Assembly (NCBI GenBank): GCA_009617715.1
Contig: VTFK01000357.1
Coordinates: forward strand, 124,001 to 188,000
From: Plectrocnemia conspersa
Lineage: Eukaryota; Arthropoda; Insecta; Trichoptera; Polycentropodidae
Direction of reading: 5' to 3'
Length of the DNA stretch: 64,000 bases
The notes beneath the pieces are model-generated. The model saw only the letters and a program-made list of their open reading frames with translations, was not told the DNA's origin and searched no databases. Below are positions 12,727 to 24,972 of this stretch, piece after piece. How positions within the stretch are numbered: the stretch's first letter is position 1; every line of letters starts with the position of its first letter. The translations under genes and the position numbers were made by a program.

Positions 12727-13946
12727 TTACTCGTGATCAAAATTCTCTTTGTTAGCTAATACCCACCCGAAAATTGAAACACGAGCTCGCTTTTGTAGGT
12801 CGTCTTGATTTTCTTTTCCCAACATGTAATCTTAAATAATATAAAATTTAAGCATATAAATTTAACTATAATTAATATTTAATTTAAAAAAATGTATTCA
12901 AAATACTTTTAAATCGGTTAATAGTTCGTTTTCCAAAATCTGAGGGCGATGCTCCAACTTTTAAACCAGAGTTATAGCCTAAAGGTGGCGTTCTGAAGAA
13001 ATCTACAAAATAAATTATATAATGCATACATGTATTTCCAGGTTAGCGAATATTTATATTATTTAAATACTGAGTTTTATCACGACTAGAATTCACAATT
13101 CGATATTTTGCCATTGTTGCGCCGGTTTTTAAAAATTCGTGACCATGGCAGGTGCATCACTACTGAAATATCGAACTAAAAGTTCTAATCACGATGAATC
13201 CTGTCATTTAATAATGTAATGCATTCATAGATGTTTCTTAAAATCATATATTTTTAAATAAAAAAAACTCACAAGAGTGCTTAACTTCTCTATCATCGTC
13301 GATTAGGCTAGATATATCTTCTTCTTCTTCGCCTTGAAAGTAAAAAGGTATTAAATTATTACAATATGATATTGAAAATCAGACTAGCCACAACATACAC
13401 AAGAGTCTAAAATATAATAAAAAATGTACTGCTTTAGGCCTGTAAATAATAAAAGTAAATCAATAAAAAATGTCTTAAAATATAAAAAGCTTTAAATTAT
13501 TCTAGCTTTAACTCCTAATCAACAGTATGGTAGCTAAATAAATAAAAATCTATATAATTTTGGCAGATGTGTTTTATTTTAACGTGTAATTTTTCACAGA
13601 TGCTTTTTTTAATTTATTGCATGTTTCAATTAAATTCTAATTTTTACGCGCAATAATATTTAAAAAAATACACAAAAAATAATAAATAAAATCGAAATAT
13701 GTATATTTATCTGAAAAATATTTGCATAATGCTTTGACATATATTTTAAAAATATCGATTTGATTAATAAAGGAAATTTAAAAAAGAACATAAACGAAGT
13801 ATTAAATAATTAAAACTTGGGAATTATTATAAACACTTACCTTTATACATATTGAAGCGATCCTTCACTCCGACGATTGAATCAGGAAAAATAAATATAA
13901 GGAAACTTAGGCAAAATATAATAAAAGTAATTTTGCAGGCCATCAT
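12727..13946 (-). CDS. Unrecognised secreted peptide precursor with amidation and dibasic sites
   Basis: Five-exon model: 13946-13841, 13332-13273, 13002-12907, 12830-12731, then either read-through to TAA at 12727-12729 or splicing to 12663-12660. Both endings give the same last codon and stop. The product is about 121 residues (120 from the second ATG). Residues 1-26 are a strong signal peptide (MMACKITFIIFCLSFLIFIF). Residues 37-54 are acidic (GEEEEDISSLIDDD), as in propeptide spacers. Next comes YFFRTPPLGYNSG...SPSDFGKR, with Gly-Lys-Arg at 79-81, the signature for cleavage plus C-terminal amidation at Phe78. A second dibasic KR at 101-102 frees a C-terminal peptide (ARVSIFGWVLANKENFDHE). 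There are no cysteines after the signal peptide. All introns are phase 1 except the last. I do not recognise it as a named insect neuropeptide. A secreted non-hormonal protein is possible. Confidence 0.6.
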
Positions 13947-13977
13947 TTAAAATATACAACGCTACTTTGCAGCCAAC

Positions 13978-14022
13978 TGAGAGTGAAGACAGATTACCCG
14001 CATCTTTCCCGTTTTATATATT
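13978..14022 (-). promoter_or_regulatory. TATA-box promoter of the peptide precursor gene
   Basis: On the minus strand TATATAAAAC lies at 14020-14011. Initiator-like sequences follow at about 13987-13982 (TTCACT) and 13980-13976 (TCAGT), 30-40 bases downstream. The ATG follows at 13946, so the 5' UTR would be short. Spacing fits a TATA/Inr promoter, common for highly expressed small secreted products. The TSS is inferred. Confidence 0.55.
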
Positions 14023-17000
14023 TTTCTACCGTTGATTTGCATCCAGGGGTGTAAAAGTATCGGTATGTGAATATGGGAGACGAATATAACATATTATTTC
14101 ATTAATCTCAATTCGGATTAGATTCGTTGATAAACCCATACCATAATAAACGATCTATTTATGATTTTATCCACATTCTAAACGAAAACTGGATAACTCA
14201 TTACGCAGCAGTAATCGATCAAGTTTTAAAGTATGTATTGAAATATGTTTTTATCGTCTTATTAATATAAGAGATTTGCCAAACAGAAAATAATATACGT
14301 TTAGCAATTATTTAATGATTGTGTAAATAATAAGATATTTAATAGTGTAAAAAAATGTTTTTAACCCCTCGTACGTGTGTATTTGTTACGGAATAAAGAT
14401 GGAACAGACAGCTTGTCTTTTACATATCTCATAAAAGGTCGCATCCACTCCTATTGTGTAAACGATTTTTCTTTAGGGACGTCACGTTGAAATAAGAATA
14501 TAAAGTTTGCATATAATAAAAAGATATATATGAAACGTGTTTTGGATGCGATTGAGAGAAAGTAATTTTGAAAAGTTACGTAGTATAAAATACATTTATG
14601 TGCTGTATTCATTTATAGTTGTATTATATTTTTCAATATTTGTATAAGTCCAATTACGTAATAATTATGTGGTAACTAATAAATATTAGTAGACTACTGT
14701 AATTATTTTTTATTATTATTTAAAATTCACAAAAAAATCCAAAAGTTTTCTTTGTAGATAATTGCAATATATTAGTTTCATTAAAATATTTTTTTATTAA
14801 TTTATTACATATTTTTGACCTTTAATCAATAAAATAACAATTTATTAGTAAATATTAATATTTCAAACTCTGCTTAACTAATTATATTATTACCAAGCTA
14901 CTGTGAAAATAATAGATGAGTACAAAAAAATGCATAATTTTTCTGATATACATATACATTTTTCCTTAACAAATCATTGGCTTCACTTATATTATTTAGT
15001 ACTCTTTTAAATAAAAAAGGTAGTGATCTTTTCAATCCGCTATCATATATTAATGTGAATCATAATGAAATCAATATGTTTTCCTTCTTCCTTACATCCT
15101 TACTTAAATGAAAAGGTATAAGAGTTTGTACTTATAATACTTATATTTACTGAGGTAAGAGAGATTTTTTTCATTGAATTGTGTATATTATTTTTTGTAT
15201 TACTTCATTCACGACTTCACATTCATTCTTTACTTTGTCACCCAACTGATACCGAACATGCATATGTAGATCTACATTTCGAAGGATTCTATGTGCTTGA
15301 TCGCTTCCATAATTTTGCCCGTGTAGAATGACAGATAGCACATTGATATAACTGTTCTTGATTAATTCTTAGTCCGTTGTTGGTCGCACGGCTGCGCAGC
15401 TCTCACCCAGACAGATTTTTTCTATGCTATTTTTTTATGTGTTAAATATAATATTATGGGTCCGTATACTTTCCTAAAATTTTATTTTTTTCAATATTAT
15501 GTATTCAAGCATGTATTAAAACAAACGTTTGCTATTTTCATAAGCATTTGATTTTGCGTATTAGTTGTGTTGCATCAAGGACATAAAGAGGACGTCGTTC
15601 ACATTTATATTTAAAAAATTGCATATTTTTTCGTTTTATTATTATTTTTATTATTTACTTTCTTTGTAATTAGTATTATTAAAAAATATGAGGTATAAAA
15701 ACCAACCCTTTTGAGGAATAAAAACTTTTAATCTTGGCCTCTTCGTTAAAAATATCGAACCGTAATTTGCCTTGGCTATTGAAAGAATATGATAATAAAA
15801 TATTTAACATTTCTTACTTTTCTGATTTTAAAATGTTAGAAACGCTTTGAAAAGTTTGCTACTGTGGGAGCCTAGATTTGTTATGGCAAAAACTTGGCAG
15901 CACTTGGGTAACACTAGCGTGACGGTTTTTCTCTCTCCACTGGCAAATTTCCGGGCATTCAGACGCGTCGTCTTGCGTCAACTTAACAACTTAATATCAT
16001 AATAAAACATTATAGCAATGGCTCAATCTGTATCTAATTGCCACCCGTCACCGTCCCGCTGCCAAACTACTATTTCAGCGATACTAAGACTTCTGCAGAA
16101 TGCTAAAAGTAGACCGATATTCTATGGGAAAGACATGATATACATATGAAGAGAAATATTTGGGCAACTACTGGCACAACTTCAGAATGTTCTAGTATTA
16201 CATTGCTATACAATATATATTTTTAAGAGCATTGTAATTTGATGACATGGTGTCATCAAGATAAAAAAAATACACTTGAATCGATTTAAGAAATATTTTA
16301 TGTTTTCATATAAAAATAAGTCTTATATATTTTTTTTATCGTAATTTACATTTTAATGAATTAATAAAGCATTGAGATATAACTAGTACCTATAATAAAA
16401 AAATATGTAAACGTTCTATATTATTGCAATAAACGATTAAAAACAAGAGGCGGCTATGCGCTCAGGCGCGACCAATAACCTAAGTAATTTACGAGTGATG
16501 ACAGTGGATTAAAAGAAATTATAATTAGCACCTGTAGAAAATAATTTTCATTTGAGTAAATATTACCATGGTTTTCTCAATTCAAGATATTATCTCTAAT
16601 GTGTGGTTAAATTATTAGTATAAAATAGAATATCTTAAATATAGATTTTTTGTATTTTTATTGGAATCCCGTCTACGTGGCAAGTCAAGTAATATGTTTT
16701 GTGGTTGCATGCGCTCATATTTTTTTTTTTAGTTGGCTTTTGATATTTTAACAATAAGCGTTTGCAACCTTTCTCAAGTGTTAAGTATTTACTTTACATA
16801 CAGTATTATCAGCGTATTGCACATAATACTGTTGATTGGAACTTGTTTTATGTATATTATTTTGCCTGTATTAAACAATTCTTATTAAAAAAATATTTTA
16901 TAAGCAAATGTTAAGAATTTCTGATCACATTATATAAAGATAAATAAATGCTAAGAATTATTTTTTTAAATTTTCATTTATTGGCACACAAGCAAATAAT

Positions 17001-17142
17001 AATTTTGGGGATTTATTACCTTTAAAAAACATATATCAGAAAATAAATATTTAAGTTCATGGCCATAAATAATATTGTTAAAAGCATTGTGCGCTGCTGC
17101 AGGCTGTCAGATTTGTTTCTACCGGTGAGTCGAATCGCAGAC
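14023..17142. other. Intergenic region between the peptide gene and LSM8
   Basis: Mostly AT-rich with no confident gene. A less AT-rich patch at about 15855-16160 carries a short plus-strand frame from ATG 16018 (MAQSVSNCHPSPSRC..., 43 codons) with no domain I recognise. I do not call it a gene. Confidence 0.5.
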
Positions 17143-17433
17143 ATGGCGTCAGGATTAGAGTCGTTTGTGAACAGAACTGTGTCAATAATCACTGCCGACG
17201 GGCGTAACTTCATCGGCACACTGAAGGGCTTCGACCAAAGCGTAAACCTGGTGGTAGAAGAGTCGCATGAGCGCGTCTTCTCGGCGAACGCGCCAGCCGC
17301 GCAAGTTGTGTTAGGACTCCATCTCATCCGTGGCGACAACGTTGCGGTCGTTGGACAGCTAGACGAAGCCGCCGACAAAAGAATCGACCTGAACACCCTC
17401 CGGGCCGAACCGCTGCCTCCAGTCATCTTTTAA
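17143..17433 (+). CDS. LSM8: U6 snRNA-associated Sm-like protein LSm8
   Basis: LSm8 is the subunit that defines the nuclear LSm2-8 ring, which binds the 3' oligo-U tail of U6 snRNA and supports spliceosome assembly. The frame is 96 codons plus TAA, the same length as human LSM8. Residues 1-50 carry Sm motif 1 (NRTVSIITADGRNFIGTLKG; FDQSVNLVVEESHERVF). Residues 60-75 carry Sm motif 2 (LGLHLIRGDNVAVVG). The tail RAEPLPPVIF matches the family's IRAEPL ending. The start is the ATG of MASGLESFVNR at 17143. An in-frame ATG at 17059 would add 28 residues absent from the family and is probably 5' UTR. The CDS has no intron and is strikingly GC-rich at third positions against AT-rich flanks. A poly(A) signal follows within 60 bases. 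Confidence 0.96.
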   Translation: MASGLESFVNRTVSIITADGRNFIGTLKGFDQSVNLVVEESHERVFSANAPAAQVVLGLHLIRGDNVAVVGQLDEAADKRIDLNTLRAEPLPPVIF

Positions 17434-17483
17434 AATAAATTAATATCAAATTTGCTTTGTAAATATTGTAATCGTTAAGAAAC

Positions 17484-17489
17484 AATAAA
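17484..17489 (+). terminator. Poly(A) signal AATAAA of LSM8
   Basis: A canonical AATAAA sits about 50 bases after the LSM8 stop, followed by a T/GT-rich stretch (about 17510-17520). This is the right spacing for a short 3' UTR. Confidence 0.7.
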
Positions 17490-19036
17490 ACACTGATAAT
17501 AACCAACACTGGTTTTATTTCGCTAACCCAAATTGATCGTTTTGGGCTGATGTTTGGGTTTTCACTTCTAAATAATCGACAAGAAACCATAGGGACCTCC
17601 GAATGTAACCTGAAAGAATGGTTCTATGGTATTCGCTGAGGAATGTGCACTTGTTAAGTTGAAGTGCTATCCTTTGTTGTATAATTATTGTAAGTTTTAA
17701 TTATCTTTAATCATATTAAGTGACGATATTTTTTCGAATCACAATACAATATCTTTTTTTATGTCAAATGCTTCAATTATTTTTTCAATATTCTCTTATC
17801 TTGTTGATGTACTTTTGAGATGCCAATTCATATTCCAACAAAGATAAATTACGCTCAAAGCTTTGTTAACGATACAATGAACTAAGTAGCATTAGTAGAA
17901 CAAATGAAAGTAAAAAATTCTAAAAACCCTTGAAATAATGAAGGAAGAAAATGTATTAGTAGGCACGCCTTAAAATACAGTTTTGCGCAATGGGCGATGC
18001 AGTTAAGAATTAAAACCAAAATAATTGTTCTATTTTTTTGTATAATAATGCTTAGTCTGCCCTGATCACCTGAGGCGATAAGCTCACACTGGCTTTTGGA
18101 TAAAACCTATTTAGACAGCGATATTTTACACAACTTCACTGCATAAAAAAGTTAATGCTCTTCATCAATACTGCATTTTTTTTACTAAACAAATTAAGTT
18201 ATAGTAACTAAATCAATTGTTTACGTTTTCTTCTGTGATATGATTAAGAGTTGGGCTTACAAAAAGTAGGCAGGTGTGAAGCAAATTATCGCCAAAGCAT
18301 TAAGTGATGAATATATTTTTTTTAAATTCGGTAGTTATTAACATCTCAGTTCGCAAACCATAATGAGTTAAAGCTGCACATTCTACACAACAGTAGTTCG
18401 AATTTAACAATTAGGATGTCATTGTTTAACTCACGCTATCGTTATTGATATTTATTATATAATACTAAAAAAACATGTTAGTTTTGTTCATTTGAAATAT
18501 TTTATAACCATAACTAAATAATAATTAATCATTGAAATTATATTAACAGCATTTATTGGCAAAGATTTTATGTGTTTCTGTTGTAGCAAGAGAAAGATAC
18601 CGAGTCTGTTTTTGGATGAAACAAAACATGCATGTTGTGAAAAATTGTATGGGATATATTGGGTAATGGATTTTAAGTAAACAAAATAAAATGTACTGTC
18701 TAAATTTTTGCAATAATAGTCTTATTCTTTATATATAAATTTCTTCATAAAAAGAACCAGGATCAAAAGTTCAGTCCAAGTGAAAGACATTTCCGAGGTT
18801 TGAAATGTTGCTAAATAATATTAACTTTTTTTTTAATACTAATTACCAGTGAATTTATATTGTGGCCTTTTAGTGAAACATATCTGAGCTTTTACTGGTA
18901 TATATATACATATGTCTACTACCAAAAATATAATTTAATTATATTTAAAAAAAAGTTTTAGGGCGACATATTACCCGTTAAGGCCAAAATGTTCCAAACG
19001 TGCTTGTACCGCATTATCGGTGTAGTGAAATCCAGT
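17490..19036. other. Intergenic, no gene seen
   Basis: AT-rich sequence with no protein-like frame, tRNA-like box pair or clear repeat pair. It lies between the LSM8 3' end and the inverted-repeat element at 19037. Confidence 0.5.
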
Positions 19037-19680
19037 TTCACTTATATTAATGTGACCAGACTTCCTCATTTGAAGAGGATTATTCTCAAAATTTTTGACC
19101 TTGAACAAAAATTTATTTAACTACCATACCAATTTCTCCCAAAAAATTTTTCGGCGTGACTTGTAATAAAATTTTCGAAATGACCTATTTTTAGCTCCAG
19201 CAGCAATTTGCCCTCAAACAAAAGATCCGTGATGATTTTTTTCAGGCTCCTCTAATTAAAATTCTCGCGATGACCTTTTTTGTCCCATAGCAATTTACTC
19301 TTAGTCCGAACAAAAATTCGAGATAATCTATTTATTTTTAGTGTCCTTTGATACTTTTAAAATCTAGTTATTGACCAGTGAAATTATAAATGAATTGTTT
19401 GATACATTTTAATTGGCCTAATTAGTGAAATTACATTTATACTATGAAAATATAACTTCACTGAAAAAAAAACATTCACTGTAACATATAATTTGGGTGA
19501 TCAGATTGTGAAAATATCACACTAAATTAAAGAGGCCATCATGGAAGTTTCTGTTAGTGAAGGATAAGTTGTTGCAGGAGCTAAGCAATTTAAAAAGGTC
19601 ATTCTGGAATTTTTGTTTATTTAGAGATGACGAAGGGCAAAATTTTTGAGGACTTCTGATCATATTAACATAATATATAC
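19037..19680. repeat. Degenerate terminal-inverted-repeat element
   Basis: The left end (about 19037-19130: attaatgtgaccagacttcctc, then ctcaaaatttttgacc) matches the reverse complement of the right end (about 19580-19680: gttaatatgatcagaagtcctc, then ctcaaaaattttgccc) imperfectly over about 90 bases. Inside are several degenerate subrepeats with the theme aaaattttcgaaatgacctatttt (19165-19330). No transposase frame is present. It is probably an old non-autonomous DNA transposon downstream of the SLC25A39-type gene. Confidence 0.5.
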
Positions 19681-20447
19681 AATATATTAATGAAAAACAT
19701 CTAGATATGTATATGTTTGAGCATAATATGCAAATAATTTCAAGGAACGTTATGATAGAACTTAAGCAAAATTCCCATCACGAAAAGTAAATAATATAGA
19801 ATAGAATATTAAACCAATAACAATTATAATAAATTTATTTTTACCACAACAATATCGTTATGATTATTGATTACAATCGCATGTTAAATTCATAGATACA
19901 AGGTGTAAAAATCCATCATACAATGCAGTCACATCTAAAATCTTTTAATAATTTTATTATATCAGATTGTAATAATTCAGTGCTAAATTTAGTTAGACAT
20001 CAAAAATGGAAGCTTGTTTTCGAGGCAATTTTGCAATACTATAACAATGCAAAACGACTAAGAAATTGATATATTATTCGTGTGATTTAATAATAACCCT
20101 TAGTGACTATTACTTACAAATAGGGAATTTACATGAAATCACATCATAACTACAATAATTAATTTATATTTAACATAGATTAAAACTTATAAACAACGCA
20201 TATCACAACGAATCGGTCAACTGGTAACAGCAGCGAGGCAGATCGTCCTATTACATATTATCCGTAATATGTTAGTATGTAGTGAAAAAAACTGTAATAA
20301 AATAATAAGATAAAACATTTGAACTACTAAATTTATCAAATTAAATTATGAAATGCTAATTAATGATATCTCATATAGACTGTTTATTTACAAAAACATT
20401 AAATATACATATAAACAAACAAGTTTGTTTCATATTTTATTATATTT

Positions 20448-23400
20448 TTACCTCTCATCTGTTTTTAAGAATTTTCTCCTATTGTATTCTTGAAAGAAAG
20501 ACTTTCCGTATTCAAACGAAGATATCATTATAGCACAAGCCGGCGCAACTTTAATAATCCTCGGCATTAAACCAGTGAATAAGCCAGTGAAGCCATGATT
20601 TCTATAAATATTCTGTAGCATTTCCAAAGTTCCCTTGACCCTCTGATTTGATCCTTGGCCTAAAATGAACGATATTTTAAAAACAAATATTTCGATTAAA
20701 TTTAAAAAAAAGCAACTTAAAATGAAAATAATCCAAAACAATTTTTACTTGAATAAATCTCTTTTTCACCTAATTCAATCTGTTGATGAGTTTTGACAAC
20801 GTCGAATGGCAATGTCATTATAGCAGCGACCTAATTTGATAATTTCTTATTTAGTATACTAATAATATCATGATAAAATGTAATATTTACCGTTCCAGAT
20901 ATTGCTCCAGCTACAAAATTAAATGAGAACGGATTCTTCAAAGGATCGGAATATCCAAAGACCATTTTAATAGACTCGTAGTTCATCCAATAAATTCCTA
21001 AAAAAAAAAAGTAAGTTATGATCTTTATTTTAAGAAAAAAGGATGTTAAAAATCTTACCAGAAAATGGTACATCCCTCAAGAGCGATGAGCCTAAACCTC
21101 GCCATAAACTTGTGATGCCTCTGGTGCGTAACAAATCGACAATTGCCAATCTAGTATCTAAATTTTAAACAATCAATAATATAATTATATAAATTACATA
21201 TTCAACCATTTTATTACCAGTAAATGTCATTTTTTGTGATTGCATCTTCGTCCTGACTAATTCTAAAGGACTAAATATTGTAACAGCAAACGTCCTAGCA
21301 GCTGATCCTGCGACTAGTGGAATCCAAAGCGGTTGATTTTCTGTAAATGGTCCATAGATATTATGTGGTTTATTATTGTTATTAATTTAATAATATTATG
21401 TGTGCATACTCTTTCCAGTTTTGGCATTGCGATAGTCCATCATTTTAACTCTCATCTGTTCGTAAAACACGAAATAGATTACAGTGCACGGAACGGCTAG
21501 TACTAAGGTGGGACTCAATCCTGACCAAAGCGATGTTAGACCTTCGCTTCGAGATATTTTCATCATTGCATCCTAAAATAAATCCAGAAGCTAATAAAAA
21601 ATATTCTAAATAAATAATGATCGAAATCATTTGTATTAAACCGACCAAAAACGAAACTTTATTGAGTATGTAGCAAATACTAATAAGTTAACACTTAACC
21701 GGCGGGTCGTTTTTTTCCCGCATGATCTGCAAAAATGGGCTGTTTCGCGAGAACTTTACGCAACACAGATTTATAACAAAAATATATGATAACTTTTTAA
21801 TTAAACGGAATTAAAAAACAAAAAATTATCAAATGTTCTGCATTGTATTGGTTCATATGTTAAAATTATTTTATCAATGGTTTTCAATCTGTGGGTTGCA
21901 TAAAATAATAATTAATATCATAAAATTTGCTTTATTCTACTATATTTCTAGTTTTAAAAATAGATAATAATTAATTATGTAAATAAAATGAACTATGTGA
22001 ATTATCATATGTAAATTATATTTCGGTCTTCAATGGGTTTGTCACGCTTTAAAAGTAATTTACGATCGTGTTTTATTACTTTAGCTTGTTGATGCAAAGA
22101 GTTCTTTGATTGTCCCTCACATGTGAAATTGTGGCGACAATAAAAATATTTTCGCCTTGAAATATTTTTTTTCTTGTAGCACAAACCTTCATTCATAATG
22201 TCATCACAAAACACTTTAGTGTTTGCGGGTAGAAACAACTGGACCCCTCGTTAAAAGTCAGAAATCGTAAAGGTAGTTATTACCCATCCCGCCAGTTACC
22301 GCCATTGGACGAAATCGATAAATACTACCCGACCCGCCGGTTAAGTGTTAACTTATTAATTATTTTATTTAAAGCAAATTTTGGTACTTGCTTATTAACA
22401 CAGCGCCACGCTCAAATTTTTCGGTTGCAAACCGTCCATTTGCTGTTTAAACCCAAACCAAACCTAAGCAAATCAACTATTATACTGTTATTATATTCGT
22501 TTAGGTTAGGTTTGAGTTCGAACAGGAAATGAACGTTTTGCAACTGTTGAATTTGAGCGTGGCGCCGTGATAATAAACCAGTACTTAATAGAATCAATGC
22601 ATTTTATCAACTAATCCTCAAAACTAGTATTTCTATTTATTTTATTTATATTGAGTTTTAAAATATTCAGTTTCTTTGTAAATATTTTTTTAAACTAAAA
22701 ATAAAACAATTTTTAGGATTTTAATTTTGATCTTATGCGATCTACAAATTGAAAACCACTGATAAAATAATTTTAACATTTTTTAACATTACAAGTCAAA
22801 ACATTTGATAAATTTTTGTTTTTTAATTCAAAAGTTATCATATTTTTTGTTATAACTGTGTTGTGCAAAGTTATAGTAAAACAGCTGTTTTCACACATCA
22901 CACAATGGATAAATTATCTGTTCGTCAGTTGAGTGTTAAGACGACTCTTGCATATGCGCCAAATTGTTTCATTATATGTGTGCTCGTATAAGTGTGCAAG
23001 TGCAATGGTGGCCAGTATAAAATCGACCAGTATCCAAAATAATTTTAATATATTGTTCTGTAAATTGACAGTATTGTTACATATACTTTTAAGAGTGGCC
23101 TGCATCATGAAAGAGCACAGTAATAGCTTAAAATAGTTACTGCACTTGTAACATGCACCAAAGTGAAGCATTACTGTTATTATTTTTTGAGTAGTGAAGA
23201 GGTGAATAAAAGTTCAGTGTAGTCTATCACTCCATGAAATGGACTAGTAAGTTCTGTAGCACTGTTCTAGACCAGATCAGGCATTATCCGTATGTTTTAA
23301 ACGTCATACCGAATAAATGTTCAGTCAGTATTAAAATAAAGTTTTAAGCATTAAATATAAATCAAATATAAACAAATGATTTTCATTATAATTAGGCCAA

Positions 23401-24030
23401 AATACATTTAAAAACCTAGCAACGCAAGCGCCCGATAGCATTGCATCAGTTAAAGCTTGAAACAGCAATCGCAAAGAAGAAATTCAAGAGCATACAATGA
23501 TCATGCGTTAAACGTCGTTTTTATCTATTGACTCTTGAAAGGGGACAGATTATAGTTTGAATGGTCTACAATCGATTCAATTAGCTTCATTGGAAATAGT
23601 TAATTATGTACCTAAGTTAAAAAGTGATTATGAAAAATACATACAAACGTTCCATTGAAGTGCAATTTTCTTTGTGTCATCATTCCAGGCACGCACGGAC
23701 ATAAGTGATCCATCAAACCGTTGCAATATAAATAGCATCGGTTGGACATGAGCGCCTTTTGTTGCGTCTGAAGCCTAACTTTGACGACATCTAGTGGAGT
23801 CACTGATAACAAAAACGTTCCAAAATGTATCAAAAGTTATAATCAACGTTAAGAGCTCGTAAAGGTTTCAGATTTTTGAGTACATATAATAAATTGTAGA
23901 ACCTACGTATTAAAAATTTACAAAAAAACTTACTAAAAACTGACGTAATAAGGGCGCCGGAGCAGGAGGCCGCTATTTGTTGGTAAGGTTTGATGCGAAA
24001 TCGAGGATCGTCGACTGTCGGAATCGCCAT
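20448..24030 (-). CDS. SLC25A39: Mitochondrial carrier, SLC25A39/SLC25A40 family
   Basis: Inner-membrane carrier of the subfamily that imports glutathione into mitochondria. Eight exons, all phase-consistent: 24030-23934, 23802-23645, 21572-21410, 21340-21218, 21157-21059, 20997-20891, 20830-20749, 20659-20448. They encode 346 residues, near the usual length. All three carrier repeats are present with their PxD/ExxK/R signatures: [24 protein letters not shown] and [10 protein letters not shown]. Subfamily marks are [19 protein letters not shown] at the N-terminus, [13 protein letters not shown] [42 protein letters not shown] and [19 protein letters not shown]. The start is the only ATG before the conserved IKPYQQ block. 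Exon 2 holds CPCVPG between repeat segments, a loop that varies in the family. Intron 2 (2.07 kb) carries nested inverted-repeat insertions. The gene looks intact. Confidence 0.96.
21682..22357. mobile_element. 676-bp element with perfect 28-bp terminal inverted repeats ending near TTAA
   Basis: The left end 21682-21709 and right end 22330-22357 are exact 28-base inverted repeats. Their core is GTTAACACTTAACCGGCGGG, reading inward. The TTAA inside GTTAAC at both ends suggests insertion at TTAA, as for piggyBac-type elements, but true element ends and duplication cannot be fixed by eye. Between them the minus strand has a 77-codon frame (22238-22005) rich in Lys/Arg with scattered Cys and His. 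It could be a transposase remnant or chance; I do not recognise it. The element lies inside intron 2 of the SLC25A39-type gene. Confidence 0.65.
21737..22890. repeat. Large fold-back: long imperfect inverted repeat
   Basis: The left arm (about 21737-21905) is the imperfect reverse complement of the right arm (about 22738-22890). Shared blocks read inward include gcaacacag, ataacaaaaa-atatgataactttt, aaaaacaaaaa-ttatcaaatgtt and gttaaaattattttatca(a/g)tggttttcaat. The innermost block resembles hAT-type termini (CAGTGGTTTTCAA). The left arm overlaps the TTAA-type element, so these are nested or chimeric insertions rather than one simple transposon. Confidence 0.6.
22383..22592. repeat. Fold-back MITE-like inverted repeat with about 90-bp arms
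   Basis: The left arm from 22383 (gtacttgcttattaacacagcgccacgctcaaa) matches the reverse complement of the right arm ending at 22592 (gtactggtttattatcacggcgccacgctcaaa). The match continues through ttgcaaa-cgt-cattt and aacc-aacctaa, leaving a short loop near 22470-22490. The gcgccacgctca motif recurs, inverted, at 24714-24727, suggesting more copies or ends nearby. No coding capacity. Confidence 0.75.
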
Positions 24031-24972
24031 TGTTGCCGGTTAGCGGCGTTATCGCCGATCCGCACGTTCACCGCATGCGTGTGCTATGGATACTCACATC
24101 TGTCAAACTAAATTTGGCCGTAAGCCAATATCATTCGAGCAAAGTAATTTTATATTTTTTTAACACCTATTTTTATACGTATTAATAAATTAGTCATAGA
24201 TTCAAAATTAAATAACATAATAAAACATATTTGTAAAATCAAAAAATATTAAAAAAATAAAGGAATAAAATTTATTAATTAGATGGCCAACTTCGGTGGT
24301 GTTAATACTAAATTAACGTTTTTTTTCGCAAAAACCTTCTTATAAGACATGACCACATATCAAATTTTGCAAAATAGGCTATTTTTAAAATTAAATAATG
24401 AAAAAGATATGCCTGTCGACCAACAGATTAACCATTTCGTCAGAGCGCCTAGCCAGTGTGTAACGCATGCAGGATACGTGGGTGGTGGACGATTTTAAGG
24501 GCGGCCAAATGCACCAAAAAAGTTTAAAAAAATTAAAGGTTACAAGATTTTAACTAATTCGCAGTAAATATATTAAATGTTCTGACCAACGTTCGCTCGC
24601 TGCACCTGGATCACATTTAACCGTTTAAATTTTAAAGAATATTTATGCAGTAAAACGTTGTTCGTAGCCGTAAGGGCTAAACGCAGAGAAAATGTTTATA
24701 ACTATTTGTTTCTGAGCGTGGCGCCGATATTTTTAACAAGTTGCAGTGATTTTAAAAATGAATCATAGTAGATCTCATTAGAATATTTTTTTAAGTATTT
24801 ACTGATACAATGCTTTACAAAGAGGAGATATGAATTTCACAGCTTCTGATAAACATGAGATAAGATAATTGTTCGGTCTTTACTTCTAAAAACTGTGTCA
24901 ATAAATAGAGTTTTGAGGTCAAAGGGGTGTTACTTTTCAGACAGAAATATACTCCGAAAAGCTGGTAACAAT

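Noticed and set aside
17059..17142. Upstream in-frame ATG adding 28 residues to LSM8
   Set aside because: The extension has no counterpart in the family. The ATG at 17143 gives exactly the usual 96 residues.
17022..17426. 134-codon minus-strand frame opposite LSM8
   Set aside because: It is the antisense shadow of a GC-rich coding exon; no domain, and LSM8 explains the sequence.
22305..22597. Overlapping 75- and 61-codon frames on opposite strands with similar sequences
   Set aside because: They are the two arms of one inverted repeat read from both strands, not proteins.
22914..23171. 85-codon minus and 67-codon plus frames in the carrier intron
   Set aside because: No conserved motif on either strand; they lie within an intron next to fold-back repeats.
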